Made by a program: the position numbers and the translations under genes. Below the pieces are notes generated by a model, which did no database searches, had not been told where the DNA came from, and saw only the letters and a program-made list of their open reading frames with translations. From OLB6 sp964467455 (GTDB lineage: Bacteria; Bacteroidota; Ignavibacteria; Kapaibacteriales; Kapaibacteriaceae): a stretch of 64,000 bases of DNA. The stretch is from contig CAYXQJ010000002.1 of NCBI GenBank assembly GCA_964467455.1, positions 62,001-126,000 on the forward strand, written 5' to 3'. Shown piece by piece: positions 1 through 8,148 of this stretch; the first letter of the stretch is position 1; each line of letters begins with the position of its first letter.

Positions 1-444
1 AGTCTTACCCTGAAGGGTGTCGAGGCATCGCCACTCGTCATGCGCAAGCTCGTCGACGATTGGCACACCGTCGACGTCCCTTGGGAACTCTTCAACAACG
101 ATACCTTGGACGCACGGATCTCGGCCATGGTCAATGGCCGTCAGCGATCGTATCCCTCCGACACCACGTGGTTCCCACTCGTGAAGTCACACTCCTCCAT
201 CGCCTGCGGAGCACGCCTCCCCGGCACCATCACCACCGTCCACGAACCACCAACCACCAACCACCCAACCACCAACCACCCAACCACCAACAACACCATC
301 TTTGTGGTCCAAACGTCTACGGGCGCCGTCCTGTACGAGGGAGATCCTGACGGCATCCCCACATCAACGCTCTCGGCGGGACACTATCTGATCATTTCTC
401 GCACAAGTGCCGGACCCCAGGTTCGACCGCTCGTGGTGTTGTAG
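1..444 (+). CDS. C-terminal part of a secreted protein with T9SS sorting domain (5' truncated)
   Basis: The reading frame is open from base 1, so the true start lies upstream; an internal ATG at 40 is not assumed to be the start. The last ~45 residues have the pattern of a type A T9SS C-terminal sorting domain: short beta strands, the phrase LSAGHYLIIS, then a final strand ending RPLVVL. Such domains direct export through the outer membrane by the type IX system. Just before it lies a low-complexity linker made of PTTNH pentapeptides, encoded by a CACCAAC/CACCCAAC array (242-293). Nothing visible identifies the missing upstream domains. The gene stops 9 bases before the next gene on the same strand. 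The sorting-domain call is by pattern only. Confidence 0.6.
   Translation, partial: SLTLKGVEASPLVMRKLVDDWHTVDVPWELFNNDTLDARISAMVNGRQRSYPSDTTWFPLVKSHSSIACGARLPGTITTVHEPPTTNHPTTNHPTTNNTIFVVQTSTGAVLYEGDPDGIPTSTLSAGHYLIISRTSAGPQVRPLVVL
242..293. repeat. 7/8-bp word array CACCAAC / CACCCAAC
   Basis: Seven units alternate between 7 and 8 bases (CACCAAC and CACCCAAC), giving a 15-bp super-period. It lies in frame in the upstream secreted-protein gene and encodes PTTNH repeats between the mature part and the sorting domain. It is one of many short word arrays in the window. Confidence 0.85.
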
Positions 445-453
445 GGGGCAGGC

Positions 454-1083
454 ATGTCGCACATACTCGTGACCGGAGCAACCGGCGGCCTTGGCGTTGC
501 CGTGGTTGTTGAACTACAACGGCGCGGCTGGAACGTCTATGGTGCGTCCCGTGCCGATGGTGACCTGACGGTGCCCGAACACGCACACGAGCTTATCCAC
601 AAGGTGGGGAAAACCCTGTCGGGCGTTGTTCATTTGTCAGGCGGAATTGCGGCAGGCAAGTCGTTGGAAGAACAGGCAGTAGACGAGATCGATCTCATGT
701 ATTCTCTCAATCTTTTCACCACGGTGAATATCCTGCGTGCAGCACTGCCAACGCTTAAGGCCAACTCCGGCTCGATCGTGACCATCGGGGCACAGGCCGT
801 GCTTCATCCGGTGCCCAACCGCGCAGCGTATGCGTCAGCGAAGGCGGCGGTCGTAGCGCTTACCCAGGCCATCGCCGAGGAGGGACGCCCATTTGGCGTG
901 CGTGCGAATGTGATCCTGCCAAGTATCATCAAGACTGAGGCCAACCTGGCCTGGGCTTCGGAGGACGAGGCCACAGGGTGGCCAACGCCGAAATCCATCG
1001 CCAACACGATCGCTGACCTTGTGGACCCCGCCTGCGGTATCAGCGGCGCCATCATCCCCATGTTTGGAACCATTCCCTACTGA
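454..1083 (+). CDS. Short-chain dehydrogenase/reductase (SDR)
   Basis: A 209-residue NAD(P)-dependent oxidoreductase of the classical SDR family; the substrate cannot be read from sequence. The N-terminal dinucleotide-binding motif TGATGGLG (residues 7-14) and the catalytic pair in YASAK (around residue 128) are present, with a Ser-rich strand (SGSIVTIGAQ) before it. It is shorter than typical SDRs (about 250) because the C-terminal substrate-binding part is reduced, as in dihydropteridine-reductase-like members. The ATG follows the upstream stop by 9 bases, and the ABC exporter starts 2 bases after its stop, so the three are probably co-transcribed. Confidence 0.85.
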   Translation: MSHILVTGATGGLGVAVVVELQRRGWNVYGASRADGDLTVPEHAHELIHKVGKTLSGVVHLSGGIAAGKSLEEQAVDEIDLMYSLNLFTTVNILRAALPTLKANSGSIVTIGAQAVLHPVPNRAAYASAKAAVVALTQAIAEEGRPFGVRANVILPSIIKTEANLAWASEDEATGWPTPKSIANTIADLVDPACGISGAIIPMFGTIPY

Positions 1084-1085
1084 TC

Positions 1086-2816
1086 GTGAACAACCTACGA
1101 TTCCTACTGGGCTACTATCGCCCCTATGCCGGTAGAATGATCACGGCGCTGATCTTCATGTTGCCGGGAACGAGCATCAGCTTGGTGTTTCCTGCGCTCA
1201 CTGGTGATCTTGTCGATTCGATCGTCAAGACCGCATCCACCGATGTGCTGATGAGGACGGGAATGCTCTTCCTCGGTCTCCTCACGGTACAGGCCGTGAT
1301 CGGATATCTGGTAAGCGTAACAACATCGAGAACAACGGAGCAAGTGATCGCCAGACTCCGCGAGGACCTTTTCACGCATATCATCCGTCTTCCCCTTTCC
1401 GTGTTGTCACAACGCAGGGTTGGTGAACTCTCATCGCGTCTCTCCAGTGACCTCACGCAGATCCAGGAGACATTCTCCTTCTCGATCCTGCACATGCTTC
1501 GACAGCTGATCTTTCTCGTCGGTTCGATCGTCATCATCGTAAGTACCAGTCTGCCCCTTACCATCCCTATTCTGGCCGGAACACCGGTGATCGTGGCGAT
1601 CGCCGTGGTCATCGGTAGAAGGATCCGAAAATTGAGTACGCAGACGCAAGATGCGCTGGCACAGACAGCAACGATCGTTGAGGAGTCCTTGCAGTCGATC
1701 GCAGCCGTCAAGTCCTACGTGCAAGAGAGTACCGAGACCATTCGGTATCGCGATGCCTTGGCCGAAAACGTCCGACTCGCGATCAAGGGTGCACGTTTGC
1801 GCGCGGTCTTCGTCACCTTCATCATCTTCACCATCTTTGGCGGTATCGCCGCGGTGATCTTATACGGGGCAAACATGGTGGCCACGGGCGCCGTCACCAT
1901 GGGCGAGCTGTTGAGCTTCCTCATGTACGCCATGTTCGTGGGTGGTGCACTCGGCAGTTTTGCCGAGCTTGTAAGCCAGATCCAACGATCTCTCGGGGCG
2001 ACGGTCCGCTTGCGCGAACTTCTAGATGAACCGATCGAACGGGTTGAAGACTCCAAGGTGATCGACGCGGCGCACCAACGGCTTACGTCGGTGACTCTTG
2101 ACCACGTGACGTTTGCCTATCCGGAGCGTCCAGACGTTGCCGTGATCGACCAAGTCTCCATTGGCATTGCCTCTGGTGAGCGCATTGCATTTGTAGGCGA
2201 AAGCGGAGCCGGCAAGAGCACAACAGCGGCGTTGATCCAGCGACTTTACGAACCAACGTCGGGTACGATCTGCTACAACAACATCCCGTCCTCGGAGTTA
2301 GGATTGATCGAGGTACGCCGATCCGTGGGGATCGTCCCACAGGATATCGTGTTGTTCGGTGGCACGATCGAGCAGAACATTCGGTACGGCCGACCGGACG
2401 CCAGCGAGCAGGATGTGATCGAGGCCGCGAAGAATGCGAATGCGTGGGAGTTCATTGAACGGTTTCCCGACGGGCTTCAGACCACCGTCGGCGAACGCGG
2501 CATCAAGCTCAGTGGCGGACAACGCCAACGGATCGCCATCGCACGAGCGCTCTTGAAAAACCCGCCCATCTTGATCCTTGATGAGGCCACAAGCTCCTTA
2601 GATGCCGAGAGCGAGCACCTTATTCAAGAAGCGCTGGAACGCCTCATGCAGGGACGTACGACCATCATTATCGCCCACCGTCTGTCGACGGTCCGCCGTT
2701 GCGATCGGATCATGGTCTTCGAAAAAGGTAAGATCCTAGAGTCGGGTACCCACGCCTCGTTGATGGCCATCGATGGTGGAAAATATCGACGTTGGTGCGA
2801 CTTGCAGTTCTCCTGA
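1086..2816 (+). CDS. ABC transporter, fused permease and ATPase (MsbA/exporter type)
   Basis: A 576-residue half-transporter acting as a homodimer in the inner membrane. The first ~310 residues form the six-helix ABC type-1 exporter domain. The ATPase half has Walker A GESGAGKST (about residue 370), signature LSGGQRQR, Walker B LILDEATSSLD and the switch histidine in AHRLST. This is the lipid A/multidrug exporter family; the cargo is not predictable. The start is GTG, 2 bases after the SDR stop, indicating translational coupling. It is followed directly by the tRNA pair. Confidence 0.93.
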   Translation: MNNLRFLLGYYRPYAGRMITALIFMLPGTSISLVFPALTGDLVDSIVKTASTDVLMRTGMLFLGLLTVQAVIGYLVSVTTSRTTEQVIARLREDLFTHIIRLPLSVLSQRRVGELSSRLSSDLTQIQETFSFSILHMLRQLIFLVGSIVIIVSTSLPLTIPILAGTPVIVAIAVVIGRRIRKLSTQTQDALAQTATIVEESLQSIAAVKSYVQESTETIRYRDALAENVRLAIKGARLRAVFVTFIIFTIFGGIAAVILYGANMVATGAVTMGELLSFLMYAMFVGGALGSFAELVSQIQRSLGATVRLRELLDEPIERVEDSKVIDAAHQRLTSVTLDHVTFAYPERPDVAVIDQVSIGIASGERIAFVGESGAGKSTTAALIQRLYEPTSGTICYNNIPSSELGLIEVRRSVGIVPQDIVLFGGTIEQNIRYGRPDASEQDVIEAAKNANAWEFIERFPDGLQTTVGERGIKLSGGQRQRIAIARALLKNPPILILDEATSSLDAESEHLIQEALERLMQGRTTIIIAHRLSTVRRCDRIMVFEKGKILESGTHASLMAIDGGKYRRWCDLQFS

Positions 2817-2823
2817 AAGCCCG

Positions 2824-2831
2824 TATATTTG
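2824..2831 (+). promoter_or_regulatory. Putative promoter -7 element for the tRNA pair
   Basis: TATATTTG matches the Bacteroidota -7 consensus TAnnTTTG. A TTG at 2802-2804 sits 19 bases upstream, the usual distance for the -33 element. The tRNA-Ala begins 21 bases downstream. Confidence 0.55.
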
Positions 2832-2852
2832 TCGTCTCATCCGAGTCGGAAC

Positions 2853-2925
<73 letters not shown>

Positions 2926-2947
2926 CACAACAGAAGCAGAAATTCAG

Positions 2948-3022
2948 GGGATCGTAGCTCAGTTTGGTTAGAGCGCCGCCCTGTCAAGGCGGAGGTCGCG
3001 GGTTCGAGCCCCGTCGGTCCCG
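2948..3022 (+). tRNA. tRNA-Asp (anticodon GTC)
   Basis: Acceptor GGGATCG pairs with CGGTCCC. The anticodon stem CCGCC/GGCGG carries loop CTGTCAA, anticodon GTC. The T-loop is TTCGAGC and the discriminator is G, as is usual for tRNA-Asp. The CCA end is not encoded. It lies 22 bases after tRNA-Ala and is likely co-transcribed with it. Confidence 0.95.
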
Positions 3023-3031
3023 CCCCTGAAT

Positions 3032-3068
3032 CAAAAAAAAAAGCCCGATCAAATGATCGGGCTTTTAC
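3032..3068. terminator. Bidirectional intrinsic terminator
   Basis: An 11-bp perfect stem, AAGCCCGATCA with TGATCGGGCTT (3041-3051 and 3054-3064), has a 2-base loop. An A-run precedes it and a T-run follows, so it can end both the tRNA transcript (+) and the envelope operon (-). Confidence 0.9.
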
Positions 3069-3085
3069 GTTTTCAGGCCGTGGTC

Positions 3086-3673
3086 TCAATACCGCCACAG
3101 TGTGTAGGCAAGGCCTACATTGACCGACACGTTGAAGTCCTTGTAGCGATCAAAAGATGTCGCCCGTACTTCACCACCGAGACGCAGGTTCTCGGTCACA
3201 TACGGCATGTAGGCAGCAGAGAGAAACACAGATGTTGAGACACTCGTCACACCGGTGTTCCCTTCGGCATCCGTGACAACTGACGAAAGGACCGCACTAC
3301 CGAAGCCAACGGTAAGGTAGAGTGGATCGACGGGTCGCATAGATAACACGAGATACAACGGATAGGCGATAAGACTGGACTTATCGACGAGCGAAGAATC
3401 CGGCGGTGTGATCGCATAGAGTTCGGTGATGCCAACCTCGACGCCAACGTCGAGTAGGTGTTCCGGACTCCACATGAATCGGGCATATCCGTTGAATCCG
3501 TTCTGAGACAATTCTCCGGGTGGCGCGTAATCAAAGGTCGAGAGATTGCGGACATATCCGCCCCCTACATGACCTTCAAACGAGTAAGCAGTCGAGTCGT
3601 CCGCAGCGATCAGTGCTCCATGACCGACCGCTAGGACCAATAAGGCGATGAGATAGTTCATAGCGGTTCTCAT
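3086..3673 (-). CDS. Outer-membrane beta-barrel protein (small porin-like)
   Basis: 195 residues beginning with a signal peptide (hydrophobic LIALLVLAVGHGALIAAD). The rest is alternating amphipathic strands with many Gly and aromatic residues, ending in the aromatic TLWRY typical of the last strand of an outer-membrane barrel. No family is recognisable. Its ATG overlaps the stop of the preceding gene as ATGA, so it is the last gene of a three-gene operon ending at the shared terminator. Confidence 0.7.
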   Translation of the reverse strand: MRTAMNYLIALLVLAVGHGALIAADDSTAYSFEGHVGGGYVRNLSTFDYAPPGELSQNGFNGYARFMWSPEHLLDVGVEVGITELYAITPPDSSLVDKSSLIAYPLYLVLSMRPVDPLYLTVGFGSAVLSSVVTDAEGNTGVTSVSTSVFLSAAYMPYVTENLRLGGEVRATSFDRYKDFNVSVNVGLAYTLWRY

Positions 3674-4953
3674 GGTTGCATCAAAATGTGATACTTGACG
3701 GTCATTGGATAGTTCGTCAAGAATCCGTTGAAGCGCTGCTCTCGTGGAACTGACAGGTATTCAACGATATAGGTCGGTGAATCGATCGTCCATGTGATGG
3801 CACGACGTCCCGGTGCACTGTTCTTGAAGTTCGCAACAGATGATGTTTGCGTACCATCTGACCAACGTGGTGACCACATGTTGGCGTTGAGATCGATCGC
3901 ATCTTGATATGAGGTCTCGACAAGCTTCGGCACATCTTGATAGCCAGGAATAGCCTTGAACTCTTCAAGTAGAGATTCGTTTGGGACGCCGATGTACATA
4001 TCGATCTGTTTGCCGGCAGCCGCAGCACGTTCCATGGCCCGCTTCTGGATGGGGATCATGTCGGCAATGATGCCGTCGTCTGTTGTCTTGGTATCGAGAT
4101 AGACAAACTTCACATTCGTCTTGTCGACCACAGCATTGAGGAAGTCTTCCAATGTGGGCATCTTCTCCCCGTGGATCAGCGTGACCTCACTCCGGAGCAC
4201 GTCCCACGTGTAGTCTTCCGTCGCACCGATCAGGGTGTTCTTGCGAATAAGACGCGGGTTGATGCTGTTATCGTGATACAGATACAACACACCGTCTTTG
4301 GACTTGCGTACGTCGACCTCGAGTGCATTCACGCCGAGTTCTTCGGCGACCAAGGCGAACTCGATCGTGTTCTCACTATGGGGGATCCCATCGGACATAC
4401 GACCGCCGCACCGGTGACCTATGATGAGGAACTCGTTCAGGTCTCGCTTTGCGTTGTCGCTGAAGTCGCGAGCATATCTGATGGCGAATTGCTTCGATGG
4501 CAGGTCTGATCCAGCCCCAAGGAACAATCGCATCAGACGTTGCTCCGGCGCAGGAAGCGTTCCTCCTGACGTCACCCACGCACCGCCCTCTTCTCGCTTC
4601 ATATAGCCCTGGGCAAGGCCGGTCTCGTTGGATTGTTGATACTTCCAAAATCCGGTGAACATGATCACAGAATCGAGTTCACCCATTTGAAGCACGATGT
4701 ACCCGGACTTGACGCCAGTGTAGATCGTGACCTTACTACCGGAGCGGGTGACCACCACGGTATCTCCCATGGCGTCTTTACCTTCGACCACTTCATACAC
4801 GCCATCCAAAAGCACTTCTTGTTGAGGTGTCAGGGGGCGTGTCTGTCCAATAAAATCTGAAGGAGGTACTGGCGGCTGAATGATACCAGACTCGTCGCAC
4901 GACACAACCAACATCGTGGACGCGATCAAGAGTGCAAGGGTTGTGATCTTCAT
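3670..4953 (-). CDS. Glycerophosphodiester phosphodiesterase family lipoprotein
   Basis: 427 residues. The signal ends in the lipobox LVVSC, so it is probably lipid-anchored. After a ~150-residue N-terminal region with no recognisable family comes a GDPD-type TIM barrel: HRCGG (first catalytic His), ENT, EVDVRKSKDGVLYLYHD (metal ligands and second His), and the C-terminal ITWTIDSPTYI. This family cleaves glycerophosphodiesters to glycerol-3-phosphate and alcohol. The family's usual PENT appears here as SENT, and the usual GANG/GGRG after HR is CGG. Both neighbours overlap it by 4 bases, so the three are translationally coupled. Confidence 0.85.
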   Translation of the reverse strand: MKITTLALLIASTMLVVSCDESGIIQPPVPPSDFIGQTRPLTPQQEVLLDGVYEVVEGKDAMGDTVVVTRSGSKVTIYTGVKSGYIVLQMGELDSVIMFTGFWKYQQSNETGLAQGYMKREEGGAWVTSGGTLPAPEQRLMRLFLGAGSDLPSKQFAIRYARDFSDNAKRDLNEFLIIGHRCGGRMSDGIPHSENTIEFALVAEELGVNALEVDVRKSKDGVLYLYHDNSINPRLIRKNTLIGATEDYTWDVLRSEVTLIHGEKMPTLEDFLNAVVDKTNVKFVYLDTKTTDDGIIADMIPIQKRAMERAAAAGKQIDMYIGVPNESLLEEFKAIPGYQDVPKLVETSYQDAIDLNANMWSPRWSDGTQTSSVANFKNSAPGRRAITWTIDSPTYIVEYLSVPREQRFNGFLTNYPMTVKYHILMQP

Positions 4954-5675
4954 AGCTTCAACCCCAGAGTGAATTCAGGAACATAGTAGAACTTGTCGAA
5001 CGTTGGTGCAAGTAGCCACGTTGGATAATAGAACTTCATCCTATTCGCGCGCAGGCCGATAAGAATGTAGTTGTCGCCCCATAACGGCTGCTCAGCCCAA
5101 AATGAGATCGTCCAACCATTGTAAAATCCTTCTTCACGTGATGTTTCAACATCGCCTGTTCGACTGTTGACACTAAGGACGTAGTTCAGATTGAACTTGC
5201 CAGTCAGCGCAATATCACCGAAACGATACCCCACAGTCACGTTGGGGAAGGCCTGCCATCCATTCGCCGACTGGTCGAACTGTGCCGCATTGACCTTGCC
5301 ACCAAACCACGCAACGTCAAAACCCACATTCGCCGTCAGACGATCGGTGAACTCATAGTTCCATCGAGGTCCCGCCGTCACGTTGAAGTTGATGATATCA
5401 GTCTCGACCGAACCATACAGGGTAAAACCCTCCGGAAGACCTACGCGGCCTCGGATTCCGAATAGTGGCCAGCGGAACGTTTGATTCTCTTCGACGACAT
5501 CGTACGGCACACGTCCGAACGCAATGTCAAACAGACCATCAAACTCACCGGTCTGCATCGCTCTCGGATAGAAGAAGGCCTGATCGGCGGTCGTGGCAGC
5601 ATCATCCGCTGCCCTTGCAGCAATGGGAAGCAATAACCCTATTGCCGCCATTGACAAAAGTATCTTTTGCCTCAT
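4950..5675 (-). CDS. Predicted outer-membrane beta-barrel protein
   Basis: 241 residues with signal peptide (LLSMAAIGLLLPIAARA). Repeated amphipathic strands rich in Phe, Tyr, Trp and Gly end in EFTLGLKL, as in outer-membrane barrels. Its family is not recognised. It is the first gene of the operon with the phosphodiesterase lipoprotein and the small barrel protein. A purine-rich GAGAGGAGCGAG precedes the ATG and can serve as ribosome binding site. Confidence 0.7.
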   Translation of the reverse strand: MRQKILLSMAAIGLLLPIAARAADDAATTADQAFFYPRAMQTGEFDGLFDIAFGRVPYDVVEENQTFRWPLFGIRGRVGLPEGFTLYGSVETDIINFNVTAGPRWNYEFTDRLTANVGFDVAWFGGKVNAAQFDQSANGWQAFPNVTVGYRFGDIALTGKFNLNYVLSVNSRTGDVETSREEGFYNGWTISFWAEQPLWGDNYILIGLRANRMKFYYPTWLLAPTFDKFYYVPEFTLGLKL

Positions 5676-5752
5676 ACTCGCTCCTCTCTTGAAATGATAT
5701 CCGATCCTGACCCACCTCGTTACACCTGGTGTCCGGTTCAGAATGACATTCC

Positions 5753-5800
5753 GTCATTCGGTTATTCGGTTATTCGGTTATTCGGTTATTCGGTTACTCC
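5753..5800. repeat. Octamer array GTTATTCG
   Basis: Six phased 8-bp units, four of them perfect GTTATTCG, flanked by the variants GTCATTCG and GTTACTCC. It lies between two minus-strand transcription units and contains the stop codon of the 115-residue gene at 5794. The identical word forms a second array 51.6 kb away (57376-57415). Confidence 0.95.
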
Positions 5801-6141
5801 CCCGCTCCCCTAAACTGATCCTCTTCCTCTGCAAACATGAAGTTGAAGGAGGTAAGGGATCCATAGATCTTGGTGATGTAGCTCTGGAGTTTGAGCTTTT
5901 CACCGTCGCTGAGTGCCTTGTTGCTATTGATCTGCTGCTCAAGTACGCGCAGATTATCACGCATCATCACGACCTTGTGCATGAAGCGATGCATGGCAAG
6001 CTCGTGTTGCTTCAGGCCCGGCGCGCCCGGGATAAAGACTACCGTGCCGTGCTCCCACTTCGGAGCGAGGTCGGCCTTGTGTCGCTTTTCCATCTCGTCG
6101 ACAACCAAGCCGGCGAGGGTCTTCATTTCAGAGAAGTCCAT
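5794..6141 (-). CDS. Conserved-looking small protein, function unknown
   Basis: 115 residues, mostly predicted alpha-helical and charged, with no signal peptide or membrane segment. I do not recognise the family. It begins MDFSEMKTLAGLVVDEMEKR and contains a loop VVFIPGAPGLKQHELAMHR followed by two long helices. It lies downstream of bioY on the same strand, separated by a heptamer array, and its stop codon lies inside the GTTATTCG array. Codon use looks like that of its neighbours, which supports a real gene. Confidence 0.65.
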   Translation of the reverse strand: MDFSEMKTLAGLVVDEMEKRHKADLAPKWEHGTVVFIPGAPGLKQHELAMHRFMHKVVMMRDNLRVLEQQINSNKALSDGEKLKLQSYITKIYGSLTSFNFMFAEEEDQFRGAGE

Positions 6142-6145
6142 AGTT

Positions 6146-6187
6146 GTGCCAGGTGCAGAGTGCCAGGTGCAGAGTGCCGGGTATTAG
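6146..6187. repeat. Heptamer array GTGCCAG / GTGCAGA
   Basis: Six phased 7-bp units alternate GTGCCAG and GTGCAGA, ending GTGCCGG and GTATTAG. The last unit includes the bioY stop codon. The same word family occurs at 22545-22634 and, inverted, at 28310-28351. Confidence 0.92.
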
Positions 6188-6720
6188 GATGAGCGGCGGG
6201 CGATCAACGCTGCAAGTGCAGACTTGATCACATCACCGATGAGGAATGGCACAACACCCATCATCCAGATCTGTTCGATGCCGACGAATGCTGTAAGAAC
6301 GGCTGTACCAAGAATGAAGATCGGCAGACTAGCGAGCAGAGACGCAAAGAAAGCGCTGACGTAGGACCGCGTCCATCCTGCATCGCGCAGGAAGCCGGCA
6401 AGCCAAGCAGCAGGCACGAAACCGAGGAGATACCCTGAGGTCGGGCCGGCAAAGGCCGTCATAGCGGTGAAGTCGGCAAAGACCGGCAGTCCCATGAGGC
6501 CGGCGGCGAGATAGGTGGCAGCAGCACTCGCCCCTTGACGAGCACCAAACAACATACCCCAGAGAATGACGGCAAAGGTCTGTCCCGTGATGGGGACCGG
6601 AGTGAAGGGTAGGTGGACGCTAAGTTGAGAGGCGGCAGTGATGGTCACAGCGCCGGTGAGCGTTAGAAGAGCGGTCATCCCGAGCGAACGGGAGCGAGAG
6701 GTTTGAACGGTGGTAGTCAT
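6184..6720 (-). CDS. bioY: Biotin transporter BioY (ECF-type substrate-binding membrane protein)
   Basis: 178 residues with about six hydrophobic helices. It shows the BioY features PFTPVPITGQTFAV near residue 39, a Gly-rich segment (TSGYLLGF) and FLIGDVIKSALA near the C-terminus. BioY captures biotin in the inner membrane, alone or with an ECF energising module; no EcfA or EcfT gene is in the window. The ATG follows a TATCTTTG element by only 4 bases, suggesting a leaderless mRNA. The gene end lies in a heptamer array. Confidence 0.93.
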   Translation of the reverse strand: MTTTVQTSRSRSLGMTALLTLTGAVTITAASQLSVHLPFTPVPITGQTFAVILWGMLFGARQGASAAATYLAAGLMGLPVFADFTAMTAFAGPTSGYLLGFVPAAWLAGFLRDAGWTRSYVSAFFASLLASLPIFILGTAVLTAFVGIEQIWMMGVVPFLIGDVIKSALAALIARRSS

Positions 6721-6724
6721 GGCG

Positions 6725-6732
6725 CAAAGATA
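6725..6732 (-). promoter_or_regulatory. Putative -7 element directly before bioY (leaderless)
   Basis: TATCTTTG on the minus strand matches TAnnTTTG and ends 4 bases before the bioY ATG. The expected transcription start would then fall on or next to the start codon. Confidence 0.5.
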
Positions 6733-6734
6733 CG

Positions 6735-7547
6735 TTACTCTTTGAGCGCACCAGCGGTGAGGCCTTCAATGATGCGTTTTTGAAACAATGCAAAAAGGAC
6801 AAGGATCGGCACGGCGCTGATGCTGGCACCGGCCATCAAATGCCCCCAGTCGATCGATTGTTTTCCGAGGTAAAAGGCCAAGCCCACTGGCAGCGTTCTG
6901 TGTGCTTCGTCATTGGTGAACAGGAACGGAAACAGAAAGGAGTTCCAGTTGGAGAGAAAGACGTAGATGGCCAGCACGGTAAGCACCGGACGCGCCAAGG
7001 GCATGACGATGCGAAACACGATGTACCACTCCCCCGCTCCGTCGATCCGCGCTGCATCTTCTAGCTCATGTGGCATTGCAGCGATGTACTGGCGGACGAG
7101 AAAGATGCCGAACGGCGTGACCAGCCACGGCACAATGAGCGCCCAATAGGTATTGATCCAACCGATCTCGGCCATTAGCCGGTACAGCGGGATCATGATG
7201 ACCTGCTGAGGAATGATCAGGACGCCGAGAACCGTTGCAAAGAGTAGGTTGCTACCTCGGAAGCGACGACGAGCAAAGGCATATCCGGCCCACAGACAAA
7301 ACACGACATTGCCGGCCGTGACGACAAGAGCCACGAAGGCAGAGTTGAGAAAGTACCGAAGGAAGTTATCACTCTGCCAAGCATCGGCATAGTTCAGCCA
7401 TGTTGTTGGTGCGGCCAACATCTCGGCGAACGTTGTGAACTGCTCCGGATGCTCTCGGACGGAGACGAGCAACATCCACGCCATGGGAAAGATCATTCCC
7501 AGCGCAACGATGAATAACATCGTGTTGATGAGCGCTCGTCTAAACAT
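6735..7547 (-). CDS. Carbohydrate ABC transporter permease (MalG/UgpE-like)
   Basis: 270 residues, six membrane helices, with the EAA coupling loop of binding-protein-dependent importers (DAARIDGAGEWYIVFRIVMP, about residues 160-180) and a C-terminal IIEGLTAGALKE typical of the MalG/UgpE group. It moves a sugar or sugar-phosphate across the inner membrane. No partner permease or ATPase is adjacent. The only sugar-binding protein in the window is at 41093-42319, so this importer appears split across the genome. Its ATG lies within the last codons of nadD (8-bp overlap). Confidence 0.9.
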   Translation of the reverse strand: MFRRALINTMLFIVALGMIFPMAWMLLVSVREHPEQFTTFAEMLAAPTTWLNYADAWQSDNFLRYFLNSAFVALVVTAGNVVFCLWAGYAFARRRFRGSNLLFATVLGVLIIPQQVIMIPLYRLMAEIGWINTYWALIVPWLVTPFGIFLVRQYIAAMPHELEDAARIDGAGEWYIVFRIVMPLARPVLTVLAIYVFLSNWNSFLFPFLFTNDEAHRTLPVGLAFYLGKQSIDWGHLMAGASISAVPILVLFALFQKRIIEGLTAGALKE

Positions 7548-8142
7548 AGAGCCGATGTTCGGCGATATAGTCTCGAACAGCTTTTACCGTGAGGTAGTTG
7601 ATGCTCTTCCCTTCTCGAACGCGCTTCCGGATCTCGGTCGACGAGATCTCCAGCAATGGCGCAGAGATCCACACCGGCGGCTTGTCGTCGATCGTCAACG
7701 TCTCGCTGAGCCGATCTTCCATCTCCGGTGTGAGCAGAAAGGGGCGTCGCACCACACAGACTTGCGCTTCGCGCAAGATCTGCTGCCACTCCTTCCAACG
7801 GACAAACTCCACGGCTTGGTCACTACCGATCAGAATGTTGATCTCTGCGGTAGGGTTGACGTCTTTGAAGAAACGGATGGTGTCGATCGTATATGAGACA
7901 CCGCCGCGCTGGATCTCCACATCAGAGACCTTGAACCTAGGGTGCTGCACGGTTGCCGATCGGACCATCGCTAGACGGTCCTCCGCAGGTGCAACACTTG
8001 CATCGGAGGTCTTGAACGGACTTTGATACGTCGGGACGAAGTAACATTCGTCAAGACCGCGCTGATCAACGAACCGATCGGCGATGATCAAATGGGCGAT
8101 GTGAACGGGGTTGAACGAACCGCCGATGATGCCGATCCTCAT
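7540..8142 (-). CDS. nadD: Nicotinate-nucleotide adenylyltransferase
   Basis: 200 residues. It adenylates nicotinate mononucleotide in NAD synthesis. The N-terminus shows the nucleotidyltransferase signature GGSFNPVHIAHL (GxFxPxHxxH type). SSTEIRKRVREGKS near residue 165 matches the ISSTxIR motif, followed by the usual C-terminal V..YI.EH.LY. Length is normal. It starts 7 bases after the nuoF stop and overlaps the ABC permease by 8 bases, so nuoF-nadD-permease form one transcript. Confidence 0.95.
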   Translation of the reverse strand: MRIGIIGGSFNPVHIAHLIIADRFVDQRGLDECYFVPTYQSPFKTSDASVAPAEDRLAMVRSATVQHPRFKVSDVEIQRGGVSYTIDTIRFFKDVNPTAEINILIGSDQAVEFVRWKEWQQILREAQVCVVRRPFLLTPEMEDRLSETLTIDDKPPVWISAPLLEISSTEIRKRVREGKSINYLTVKAVRDYIAEHRLYV

Positions 8143-8148
8143 GACGCC

